The position numbers and the translations under genes are program-made. From a bacterium (lineage in GTDB: Bacteria > Patescibacteriota > Minisyncoccia > Minisyncoccales > UBA1441): DNA of 34,342 nucleotides. Below the pieces are notes generated by a model. The model saw nothing but the letters and a program-made list of their open reading frames with translations. It had not been told where the DNA came from and did not search any database. Positions 22,469-30,110 of this stretch are shown in pieces (position 1 is the first letter of the stretch; the number at the start of each line of letters is the position of its first letter). The DNA lies in contig JAKQBO010000014.1 in NCBI GenBank assembly GCA_029559515.1, positions 1 through 34,342 on the forward strand, read 5' to 3'.

Positions 22469-24102
22469 TATCTTTTAAATTCTTGCTTGATGGCCTTGAA
22501 GAACTTAACTAGCTCCGGCCGATTAAGATAGTAGCTGGCTAGCAAATAGCTGACCAGGGCCACAGCTAGGGCTACCGCGACTTGGGTCACTAAGCCCACC
22601 ACGCGCTGCATGTCGACCCGGGGCGCCATGAAATAAAGAGAGGCATAAACCAAGAGCCCCATAATCAAAGAGGCTAGCGCAGTCTTCAAGAAAAAAACCA
22701 TCAGGTTTTTAATGAAAGGCATTGACCAGCGCTTTCTTAAAATCAAAGTCAATAAAACCAGTTGAAAAATATTAGACAAAGAAAAAGCCAGTGGCAGTCC
22801 AACAATCCGAATGTCGCTAATATCTTGAATCTTCATAACCGAACCGACTCCTTCTTGGAACCAGCCGGGCTGGCCAAGTAAGGAAATGAAAGCAAAAATT
22901 AACACAACGTTAAGGAGGACTGATCCGAGAGCCACCCAGGCCGGTGTTTTATTGTCCTGAATGGCGCTAAAAGTGCGAGAGACCAAAGTCACCAAGGCTT
23001 GAGCAAATATACCTAGGCAGAATAAGCCTAAGCAGGCGGCCGTCAAGCGAGTATCCGCCCAGGAAAACTTTCCCGTTCCCAAGACAATTCTCACCAACTG
23101 CGCCCGCAGCAAAAAGAACAAAACACTTCCGGGAATAATTAAGAAGAGAATTTGCCGAAAACTGGCTACGAAGTTTTTTAAAATCTCAGCCTTGTCGCGA
23201 CGAGCAAAAGCCAGGGCCATGGTCGGAAAGATAGCCGCCGAAAAAGACACGCCGACCAAGCGGGTCAACGCCTGACTGAAGTCACCGGCTAAATTGTAAA
23301 CGGAAATGCTGCCAACGGCCAACATTGAAGAGACAGCTGTCACCACTAGCAGGTTAACCTGACCAAAAATAACAGTCAGCGAGCGAGGCGTTGCTAGAGT
23401 TAGTAAGCGCTTTAGGCCAACGTGCCGCCAAGCAAAAGCTGGAGGCTGCCCGGCCCGCAACAAAAAGAAGGAAGGCAGTTGGATTGCTAAATGCATAATC
23501 GCCCCCAGCACCATCCCCCAAGCCAGGCCAATCAATCCTAGCCAAGGGACAAAGATAATTATGCCAATAATTATCCCCAGGTTATGGAAAATCGGCGCCA
23601 GCGAGCTAACTAAAAACCGGTCAAAGCACTGCAAGGTTCCGGAGATAATCGTACTGAGACCAAGAATCATCGGGGTTAATAACATAATCCTCATCAGCCA
23701 AACAATCTCAGCCTGAATCGCGGCCGCAAATCCGGGGGTAATAATAGCCACCACCTGAGGAGCAAAAATAATTAACAACGAAGAAACAACCGCTAAAAAC
23801 AGCGGCAGCTGATTCATCACCGCCGACAGAAAGAGCCAGCCTTCTTTTTCCGAACGCTGGCTATACTCGCGGAACAGAGGCACCACGGCGATCGAGATCG
23901 CCCCCATAATCAAAACCGTCGTGATAAAGCTCGGCACCCGAAGAGCGGAAAAATAGATATCTCTTTCAATCGGATCAAAACCCCCGGCGATTAAGCGGTT
24001 CCTGATTAGGCCCAGAAAAGCACTGAGTAAGCTGGCCCCAGCCAAAACCAAACCGGCCGAAGTACTGCTCTTGGTCCGATGATTCAAAACCTTGTTAATC
24101 AT
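22468..24102 (-). CDS. murJ: Lipid II flippase MurJ (MVF family)
   Basis: 544 residues, a polytopic membrane protein with about 14 hydrophobic segments. It is predicted to move undecaprenyl-linked peptidoglycan precursor (lipid II) to the outer face of the membrane. MurJ features: LAGASLLSAFLGLIRNRLIAGGF (first TM with conserved arginines), FFSALRVPSFI-like YFSALRVPSFITTVLIMGAISIAVVPLFREY, LTPMILGLSTIISGTLQCFDRFLVSSLAPIFHNLGII, SFSAAIFPTMA and ALVTLVSRTFSAIQDNKTPAWVA. Upstream, TGATAAAAT at about 15 nt before the ATG could be an extended -10 box. The gene follows rnpB and precedes lepA in a two-gene unit. Confidence 0.95.
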   Translation of the reverse strand: MINKVLNHRTKSSTSAGLVLAGASLLSAFLGLIRNRLIAGGFDPIERDIYFSALRVPSFITTVLIMGAISIAVVPLFREYSQRSEKEGWLFLSAVMNQLPLFLAVVSSLLIIFAPQVVAIITPGFAAAIQAEIVWLMRIMLLTPMILGLSTIISGTLQCFDRFLVSSLAPIFHNLGIIIGIIIFVPWLGLIGLAWGMVLGAIMHLAIQLPSFFLLRAGQPPAFAWRHVGLKRLLTLATPRSLTVIFGQVNLLVVTAVSSMLAVGSISVYNLAGDFSQALTRLVGVSFSAAIFPTMALAFARRDKAEILKNFVASFRQILFLIIPGSVLFFLLRAQLVRIVLGTGKFSWADTRLTAACLGLFCLGIFAQALVTLVSRTFSAIQDNKTPAWVALGSVLLNVVLIFAFISLLGQPGWFQEGVGSVMKIQDISDIRIVGLPLAFSLSNIFQLVLLTLILRKRWSMPFIKNLMVFFLKTALASLIMGLLVYASLYFMAPRVDMQRVVGLVTQVAVALAVALVSYLLASYYLNRPELVKFFKAIKQEFKR

Positions 24103-24144
24103 AATTATACCAGCTCATTTTATCAGAATCCGCCAAACAAAAAA

Positions 24145-24471
24145 GCCCGACCTGCGATAAGCCGAATTCTGTTTAGACGATCATCTATCTGGGCCGCACG
24201 TTACCGTCCGGCTCAAGCGAGCCACCTGGAGAGCTAACTCTCCTCTTTGCTCTTGCACCCGGTAAGGATTTAGCCGTTTCACCTTCAGCTTTCACTGAAG
24301 CTCTCCCCGAAGGGAGCCAGCCTCTTTCAAGGCTAAACGTCTCTGTTCGCACCTCTATTTAGGATAAAACCCAAACGACGGCCGTTAGCCGCTACCTTTT
24401 TTCCCTAAATGGGAGGGTGTTCGGACTTTCCTCGCTATCCGAAGATAGCGCAATCGTCTCGCAGATCAGGC
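24145..24471 (-). ncRNA. rnpB: RNase P RNA (bacterial type)
   Basis: Catalytic RNA that matures tRNA 5' ends. The conserved 5' P4 segment GAGGAAAGTCC and its distal partner ACAGAATTCGGCTTAT near the 3' end are both present. The ends form P1: GCCTGATCTGCG (5', from 24471) pairs with CGCAGGTCGGGC (3', to 24145) with G-U pairs only as exceptions. About 327 nt, slightly shorter than E. coli (377). A TTTTTT tract follows P1 directly, so P1 may act in termination. It has its own near-consensus promoter. Confidence 0.95.
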
Positions 24472-24477
24472 AATTAA

Positions 24478-24505
24478 AATATAGTAAAAATTTAATAAAT
24501 GTCAA
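24478..24505 (-). promoter_or_regulatory. Promoter of rnpB
   Basis: Perfect TTGACA (24505-24500), 16-nt spacer, TATATT (24483-24478); the seventh base downstream is exactly the predicted RNase P RNA 5' end (24471). It starts just past the rnhA stop codon. Confidence 0.85.
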
Positions 24506-24507
24506 GC

Positions 24508-24942
24508 CTAGCAAAGGCGCTGATTCTCTTGATCTAGCGCTTGGTTTACCAGGCGATCAGCTTCTTCGTTTTCCTCACGACTGACCTGATTAAAAACAAC
24601 CTCGCCGAACTCTGTCTTTAGGTTCCAAAGCTTAAGAAACAAAGGCACTAGTTTTGAATTAACTATTTTATATCGGCCGTTTATTTGCTCAACCAGGAGC
24701 TGAGAATCTGAATAAACCTCAATTGATATTTCTTTGATTTTCTGTTTTCCCCAGCGAGCCTTAATCTTCTCTAAGGCAAAGATAGCCGCTGAATATTCAG
24801 CTTCATTATTAGTCTTCACTCCTAGAGCTTGAGCGTATTCCCCCAGTACCTTCCCCTGGGCATCAGCAACAACTACCCCTAAAGCAGCTGGACCGGGGTT
24901 GCCTCGAGCGCCACCATCAATGTGTACAATCAGCTTATCCAT
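24508..24942 (-). CDS. rnhA: Ribonuclease HI family protein
   Basis: 144 residues from the ATG at 24942, which overlaps the recJ-like stop by 8 nt (ATGGATAA); a TTG at 24963 is in frame but less likely. It degrades the RNA strand of RNA-DNA hybrids. Catalytic acids: D in VHIDGGARGNPGPAALGVV, E in NNEAEYSAAIFALE, D in VYSDSQLLVEQING, and a C-terminal EEADRLVNQAL for the fourth position. KTNNEAEY and the lack of the basic 'handle' are typical of the short RnhA-like (YpdQ/RBD-less) subgroup. Role likely primer or R-loop removal. Confidence 0.93.
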   Translation of the reverse strand: MDKLIVHIDGGARGNPGPAALGVVVADAQGKVLGEYAQALGVKTNNEAEYSAAIFALEKIKARWGKQKIKEISIEVYSDSQLLVEQINGRYKIVNSKLVPLFLKLWNLKTEFGEVVFNQVSREENEEADRLVNQALDQENQRLC

Positions 24943-26104
24943 AAAGTTGGCGATAATTTTCAATCAAACAAAGTCGGAATTTCTGTAGATTCTCATTTTT
25001 AATTTCAAAACCGCCCGCTGGCGGATGACCGCCAAAATTAGTCAGATGTTCGGAGCAGGCACTCATTAAGGCGACACAATCTATCTTCTCTGGGGAGCGA
25101 ACCGACCCGCGGGTCATCTTGGCCATTTGAGAATAAACAAAGGCTGGCCGATTGTACTCATCGGCCAGGCGAGAAGCCACCGCGGCAATAACCCGACGGG
25201 GCCAATTCTCACCGCCAACAAAGATGACCTCTTCCAGACTCTCCTCATTTAACCGCTGTTGAGCCTCTAAAATAATCTCCTCTCGTAGGACTAAATATTC
25301 CCGCCATCGGCTTTCGAGAGTTTGAATTATCTTAACGGCTCGAGCCGGCTTGTCTTCGGTTAAAAGCAAAAACGACTCAGCCTGTCGCTGTTGATTAACT
25401 TGGCTAGCATTGAGCGTGGCAATGATCTGATGAATTGCTTCTTTCAGAGTTTTCTCTTTAGTCAAATAGCGATCAAGTAGGGCACGCAAAGCAACCTGGC
25501 TGGTGCTTGGCAAGAGATCCATCATTCGATTAACAATAACCATGTTATCGTGCTCCAAGGGCATCATATCGGCTATGGTCGCTAGACCAGCCAGCCTGAC
25601 CAGCTGTTCATCTAAGAGATCAAAGTCCGGATCGTCCTGCAGTAGCCAGCGGGCAAAGTGATAGCAAAGCCCGGCCGCGGCCAGTTGCTTAAAGTGGTAG
25701 CTGTCTGCCGGATGTTTAGGATTAATGATGAAGTTGGCCGGAGGCAGTTCGGGAGACAACGGCTCATGATGGTCAATCACCAAGACCTCAAAGCCCAGCT
25801 CTCGGGCTTTAGCAATTCCCTTATTATCGCTGATCCCCAGGTCAACTAAAATCAACAAGGCCGGAGCCTTGTCTTTAATAAAATCCAGAGCTTTTAAGCT
25901 GAATCCATGCCCCTCCGTTTCATGCAGACAAAAAAGAGTTTCAATTTGTTTAAAGCCCAGGCGCCCTAGAGCCTCTTTGACGATCATCACTGAACAAACC
26001 CCGTCGACATCTTCATCGCCGTAGATAACCACCCTATTGGAGCGAGGCTGCTGACTGACATAATCAGCCGCCGCCTGCATGTTCCTGATCGGGCTCAGTT
26101 CCAT
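24935..26104 (-). CDS. RecJ-like DHH/DHHA1 phosphoesterase
   Basis: 389 residues, shorter than full RecJ (about 560) and lacking its N-terminal and OB parts. The DHH metal motifs are present: VVIYGDEDVDGVCSVMIV, LILVDLGISD, VLVIDHHEPL, then ATIADMMPL. The C-terminal DHHA1 domain has VASRLADEYNRPAFVYS, GSVRSPEKIDCVALMSACSEHLTNFGGHPPAGGFEI (the GGH substrate motif). In the first motif the usual 'D.D.DG' is kept. This could be a single-strand nuclease or a small-oligonucleotide/cyclic-dinucleotide phosphodiesterase; RecJ-like nuclease is preferred because of the strong GGHxxAxGF. It sits between the PGK-like and rnhA genes. Confidence 0.85.
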   Translation of the reverse strand: MELSPIRNMQAAADYVSQQPRSNRVVIYGDEDVDGVCSVMIVKEALGRLGFKQIETLFCLHETEGHGFSLKALDFIKDKAPALLILVDLGISDNKGIAKARELGFEVLVIDHHEPLSPELPPANFIINPKHPADSYHFKQLAAAGLCYHFARWLLQDDPDFDLLDEQLVRLAGLATIADMMPLEHDNMVIVNRMMDLLPSTSQVALRALLDRYLTKEKTLKEAIHQIIATLNASQVNQQRQAESFLLLTEDKPARAVKIIQTLESRWREYLVLREEIILEAQQRLNEESLEEVIFVGGENWPRRVIAAVASRLADEYNRPAFVYSQMAKMTRGSVRSPEKIDCVALMSACSEHLTNFGGHPPAGGFEIKNENLQKFRLCLIENYRQLYG

Positions 26105-26105
26105 C

Positions 26106-27230
26106 TCAGTTAATCAGTTTACTAGTTGATAATGCTTTAAGCCCGGGAAGATCACGACCGGCTGCTAATCTCATAATAGACTCACCGCCGGTAGAAACAT
26201 GGGAAAATTCATTAAGTAGGCCCATCTTTTTTAAGAAAGCAACGGTTTCCTGGCCGCCAACTACCGAGAAGATGTCGGGCTGGTTGGCGATAGCTTCGGC
26301 AATTTCTTTAGTCCCCCGGCTAAACTCCGGCCAAGTATAAAGACCTAAGGGGCCCCGCCAGACTAAGGCTGGCGATTGGGCAATAATTTCTGAAAATAGC
26401 CTGATTGTTTCCGGACCGATATCATAAACATCATCTTCTTTCCTTACTTCGCCGGGAGCAAAAACCCGGCGATAAGAATCATCTAACCCCTTGGGACCGG
26501 TGACTACATCCACCGGCAAGTGCAACTTGGTATCGGTAATGTCCAGACGGTTGATCAGTTTAACCGACTCTTCTTCCGGCCAGTCCTTGCCGGGCGAGAT
26601 TCCTTTCACTCTGAAGATCGCTTCCGCCATCTTACCGCTAATCAATACATGGTCGCCTTTTTCTAAAAAAGCTAAAACTAGCTCAAGCGATTCGAAAATC
26701 TTGTCGCCGCCAATAATGGCCGTCAGAGGGCGTTTACTCAAGTATATTCCGGCCTCATATTCTTTGATTAATCCAACTCCACCGGCGCTCTCTAGCAAAT
26801 TCGGCAAATGATTAATTGAGGCATAAGATAAATAAGTTAAGCCGAAAGCTTCATTAACATAAACCTGGCCGAGTCTGGATAGGGCCTGGGCCAGAACTGG
26901 TTCACCCTGGCGCTCCTCAGGATAAATAGCCAGATTTTCTAACAAGACGACTTGATTTTGAGAGAACGAACGTTCAACCTGATCAGGCAGAGACTTTTCA
27001 AAAATTGAATGGGCTAAAAAATCTACCGGCCGGCCGGTAATCTGCCCCAGCTCTTCCGCCCAAGGAGCTAAACTGACCTCTCCAGCCAGAGTGCCAATAA
27101 CTAAGATCCTAGCCTCTTCTTCAATCAGCTTCTTAATGGTTGCCCGATAAGAAGAAAAAGACTCTTCAAAGTCGAGTTGCAGAATAACCTTCTTTTGCTT
27201 GAGATTAATTTTGTCTAATGAATTAATCAT
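26106..27230 (-). CDS. Phosphoglycerate kinase homologue with degenerate substrate site
   Basis: 374 residues against about 390-415. The PGK fold is clear across both domains: SLAPWAEELGQITGRPVDF, VVLLENLAIYPEE, YVNEAFG, LTAIIGGDKIFES (K177 kept), LLPVDVV-like LHLPVDVVTGPK, YDIGPETIRLFSEII, FSHVSTGGES and LPGLKAL. But residues that bind 3-phosphoglycerate are changed: VDFN reads LDFE; SHLGRP reads GTLAGE (46-51, His and Arg lost); ENLRF reads ENLAI (A101); HRAH reads YLSY (133-136). GGGDT is GGQET. So catalysis by the usual mechanism seems unlikely. Either this is a repurposed paralogue or a highly diverged true PGK. It overlaps the ATPase gene by 8 nt. Confidence 0.82.
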   Translation of the reverse strand: MINSLDKINLKQKKVILQLDFEESFSSYRATIKKLIEEEARILVIGTLAGEVSLAPWAEELGQITGRPVDFLAHSIFEKSLPDQVERSFSQNQVVLLENLAIYPEERQGEPVLAQALSRLGQVYVNEAFGLTYLSYASINHLPNLLESAGGVGLIKEYEAGIYLSKRPLTAIIGGDKIFESLELVLAFLEKGDHVLISGKMAEAIFRVKGISPGKDWPEEESVKLINRLDITDTKLHLPVDVVTGPKGLDDSYRRVFAPGEVRKEDDVYDIGPETIRLFSEIIAQSPALVWRGPLGLYTWPEFSRGTKEIAEAIANQPDIFSVVGGQETVAFLKKMGLLNEFSHVSTGGESIMRLAAGRDLPGLKALSTSKLIN

Positions 27231-28767
27231 CGAGATTAACTGTTTGATTGGGTTTTATTTCCTTGGGCCGATTATTGTTTCGAGTCTGGCCAATAATTCT
27301 TTTTAGCACCCCCCGATAGTCCTTTCCTGACGGCTCGTCTTTTCCCAGGCCATCTTCTTCGGCAATTTTTTTCAGACAAGTCTTACAATAATAAAGACGA
27401 CCCGGCACCGGCTTAAAGGTCAGTTTAAAGTCTTTGCCGCAGCGGTCACAGACGGCATCGTACAGCTTAGAGGCTTTGGCCCCATCAATCTCTACCTCGG
27501 CCATCCAACGAGCAATCTTATCCTCTACTTTTTTATGATGAGTGCCGTAGCGCTCTCGGGAAGCCATGATAATTTTATCACGATGACTGGTTCCCGTCAC
27601 TGACCGAGGCGGCAAGGTCTGAGCTGAAAAAGTGCGATTAGCTAAACCGTCAACCATTAGTTTGATATAAATGTTATATTTATCGAGATTAACCAAGTTT
27701 AAGGCCTGAAAATCAGGCGCAAACTCTCTTTCTAAATATTCAGCGTCTTCGGCTCCGACCCGGAAGCAAGCTAAGGTGCCAACGTTGCCAAAGACAGCGT
27801 CGCGTATCGATTCTTCCATCTGAGCCACATACTGATGAGTGATAATCAAACTGAGGCGGTATTTCCGGGCCTCAGAAAAAATATTAGTGAATGACTTGGT
27901 GGCAAAATTCTGAAACTCATCAACATAAAGATAAAAATCCCGGCGTTCATTTTCAGGGACATCAACTCGAGACATGGCGGCGATCTGAAGCTTGGTAACG
28001 ATTAAGGCCCCCAGCAGAGCCGAGGCATCCTCCCCGACCCTCCCCTTAGAAAGATTAACCAACAGAATCTTGCCATCGTCCATCGCCTGGCGAATATCGA
28101 TCGATGTTTTAACCTGCCCGACAATCCCCCGAATTAAAGGAGCTGAAATAAGCTGGCCAATTTTATTCTGGATGGCCGCTGTCGCTTCAATCTCATAACG
28201 CTCACTATAGCGAGAAAACTCTTTGGTCCAGAACGATTTAACAACCGGGTCGCTAATTCGCTGCACTACCTTATCTCGGTAGCGAGAATCAGCTAATAAT
28301 CGATTAATGCCCAATAAAGTGGATCCCGGATGCTCCAGCAACGCTAGAATGGCGTAATTTAGAATGTATTCCATCCGAGCACTCCAGACATCGGGCCACA
28401 TCTTTTTAAAGGCGCCCATTAGACCTCCGGCCACTAGGTGTCTCAAATCAGCCGGAACCTTCTCCATAACATTAAAAGCCACCGGATATTCAGTATCGGC
28501 CGGATTGAAGTAGATTACATCGTTAATCCGATGAGAAGGAATAAAGTCGAGCAAGCTATCAACTGCTTCGCCGTGAGGGTCAATAAAGCCCAAGCCATGG
28601 CCCTTTTCAATGTCCTGAATGGCCATGTTCTTTAGCAGCTCTGACTTGCCCATCCCCGTTTTTCCTACTACATAAAAATGCTGGCGGCGGTCGTTTTCTT
28701 TGATACCGAACCGTTGCTCTTGGCCGCGAAAGTTAGTTGTGCCTAAAAAAGTAATGTCTTCGGCCAT
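27223..28767 (-). CDS. TraD/VirB4-like ATPase with C-terminal zinc ribbon
   Basis: 514 residues. Motor ATPase of the type IV secretion/coupling (HerA-FtsK) superfamily. Walker A YVVGKTGMGKSELL (about 32-45) and GHGLGFIDPHGEAVDSLL follow; Walker B is FYLYVDEFQNFAT; then SLIITHQYVAQMEE. The C-terminus carries CDRC, exactly 17 residues, then CKTC, a CxxC-x17-CxxC ribbon that I know from proteins of uncultured small-genome bacteria. No TM is seen, so it is soluble and could be recruited by the membrane protein encoded upstream. It probably drives DNA or protein movement, or pilus/DNA uptake. No relaxase or other mating genes are present. Confidence 0.87.
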   Translation of the reverse strand: MAEDITFLGTTNFRGQEQRFGIKENDRRQHFYVVGKTGMGKSELLKNMAIQDIEKGHGLGFIDPHGEAVDSLLDFIPSHRINDVIYFNPADTEYPVAFNVMEKVPADLRHLVAGGLMGAFKKMWPDVWSARMEYILNYAILALLEHPGSTLLGINRLLADSRYRDKVVQRISDPVVKSFWTKEFSRYSERYEIEATAAIQNKIGQLISAPLIRGIVGQVKTSIDIRQAMDDGKILLVNLSKGRVGEDASALLGALIVTKLQIAAMSRVDVPENERRDFYLYVDEFQNFATKSFTNIFSEARKYRLSLIITHQYVAQMEESIRDAVFGNVGTLACFRVGAEDAEYLEREFAPDFQALNLVNLDKYNIYIKLMVDGLANRTFSAQTLPPRSVTGTSHRDKIIMASRERYGTHHKKVEDKIARWMAEVEIDGAKASKLYDAVCDRCGKDFKLTFKPVPGRLYYCKTCLKKIAEEDGLGKDEPSGKDYRGVLKRIIGQTRNNNRPKEIKPNQTVNLDD

Positions 28768-28776
28768 AATAAAGCA

Positions 28777-28785
28777 ATCTTACCA
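28777..28785 (-). promoter_or_regulatory. Possible extended -10 before the ATPase gene
   Basis: TGGTAAGAT on the minus strand (TGn plus TAAGAT, 28782-28777) ends 9 nt before the ATPase ATG. The -35 position is poor (AT-rich). It could give a nearly leaderless internal transcript, like several others here; alternatively the gene relies on read-through from upstream. Confidence 0.35.
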
Positions 28786-28806
28786 CGTTCAGCTTATCTT
28801 TAAAAC

Positions 28807-30105
28807 TTATCCGATGGGCAGGTTCGCCGGCGGTTCCCCTTTCTTGGCCCGGATTCTTTCTAGGCCGGAAGCCGGAGCCATGCTTCGGCTTGGCAGATGA
28901 AACAGGGTCGCCAGCTCTTCTGTATTTAAAGTATACGTTTCAGAAGTCTCCGGATAACCGGGAGCATAACGATTAATGTAGTGCCAAAATATGTCCCGCT
29001 GTTTGAGATAGAGCCGATGGTCTTTAAGGGGCGGGTATTTAATTGAAGCGCTTTTAGGCTTAAAGGCATTGAGATTCTCGGTGTTAAAACCCAGGAAAAA
29101 GTTAATGGGGATAGTCACTCGAGGCTTAAAGAAGACATCTCGCTTAGCCAAATAAAGAACCCGAATAAAACAGTCAAAGCTGGGCTTACTGGCTTTACGG
29201 TCAATGGCTTCAGCTATCTTCTTTTCTGTGTCCGGTATCTCCCATAAAGAAGGACCGCTCTTCTCCTTAACTTCCATCTCTTGATACTCTTTCCGAAAAA
29301 CCAAAATATCAATTACCTGCTGATAAATCGGTTTACTGACAATCTCTTTCTTTTTCTCCCGCTGTAAAACCTTGTCTCTTTCCTGCCGAGCTCGCGTCAA
29401 CCAGCCGGTCAGGTCTTCTCGGGTTGGCGTCGCCACAATCTGAACCCAAAACTGTTCTCCGGGCTTCAAAATGCTTAAGCCCTCCAATAAGCTCGACAAT
29501 GGTTCAATTTTGAACTGCTCTTTGTCTGAGGGATGTTCCTCAAAAAAAACAGGATATGTTTTAATCGGGTAACTATCCGGCTTTAACAGCTTAAGATCCG
29601 CTCCCCAGAGATTCCAGTCCCGGTTAGGCAATGGATTGGGGACATCAGAAACGTAGTCATCGAAGTTGCTGATCTCAACCTCTGGATATTGAGCATAAAT
29701 AATAGACTTGACCGTCTCAACGTTGGCCACTGGCACTCGAATTAAGAAATGAACTTTTCCTTCTCGGCCGAGAATTTCCAGAGAAAAATGGAGCAACTGT
29801 TTGCCCTCCAGCCACTTTTCCTTAGCATTAGGGTCGTCAAGAATAACCCAGAGGTTAGCAAATACCTGCTCCATCGCCTTAATAGGGCGCTCAATTTCCT
29901 CAGGCAGTTTAATTTCCAGCAACTGGTATTTTCCCTGCTCGTCGAGCCAGAGACCTTGGATATAATTTAAATAGATCTTCTTCCAAAAAGGATAAAGCAA
30001 AAAAGGCGGAAAAATCCACCACCAAGCAGCGACAAACCTGAAAAGAAATAGAAGTAGCCAGAGGATTGCTGTCCCTAAATTGGTTACTTCGGGCATAAAA
30101 CTCAT
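28807..30105 (-). CDS. Membrane protein partner of the TraD-like ATPase
   Basis: 432 residues. N-terminal hydrophobic region at about 10-47 (LGTAILWLLLFLFRFVAAWWWIFPPFLLYPFW), one or two TM segments, followed by KKIYLNYIQG. The rest is a large soluble domain: LLEIKLPEEIERPIKAMEQVFANLW, then HFSLEILGREGKVHFLIRVP and VETVKSIIYAQYPEVEI. This pattern (ERPI..ME, 'fhiR...vE..i.aqYP.aeI') precedes TraD-like ATPase genes in many uncultured small-genome bacteria, and I read it as a membrane platform for that ATPase. Middle helices are highly charged (RARQERDKVLQREKKKE). Function is unproven. It starts 5 nt after the sigma4-like gene stop. Confidence 0.8.
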   Translation of the reverse strand: MSFMPEVTNLGTAILWLLLFLFRFVAAWWWIFPPFLLYPFWKKIYLNYIQGLWLDEQGKYQLLEIKLPEEIERPIKAMEQVFANLWVILDDPNAKEKWLEGKQLLHFSLEILGREGKVHFLIRVPVANVETVKSIIYAQYPEVEISNFDDYVSDVPNPLPNRDWNLWGADLKLLKPDSYPIKTYPVFFEEHPSDKEQFKIEPLSSLLEGLSILKPGEQFWVQIVATPTREDLTGWLTRARQERDKVLQREKKKEIVSKPIYQQVIDILVFRKEYQEMEVKEKSGPSLWEIPDTEKKIAEAIDRKASKPSFDCFIRVLYLAKRDVFFKPRVTIPINFFLGFNTENLNAFKPKSASIKYPPLKDHRLYLKQRDIFWHYINRYAPGYPETSETYTLNTEELATLFHLPSRSMAPASGLERIRAKKGEPPANLPIG

Positions 30106-30110
30106 CTTGT

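Noticed and set aside
24104-24109. TATAAT immediately before the murJ ATG as its promoter
   Set aside because: It ends one base from the ATG, so transcription would begin inside the gene; no in-frame start just downstream looks suitable. An extended -10 (TGATAAAAT) slightly upstream is a better candidate.
24135-24480. Possible tmRNA or CRISPR leader suggested by the long non-coding stretch
   Set aside because: Conserved GAGGAAAGTCC and ACAGAAnnnGGCTTA plus a closing P1 helix identify it as RNase P RNA; no repeats are present.
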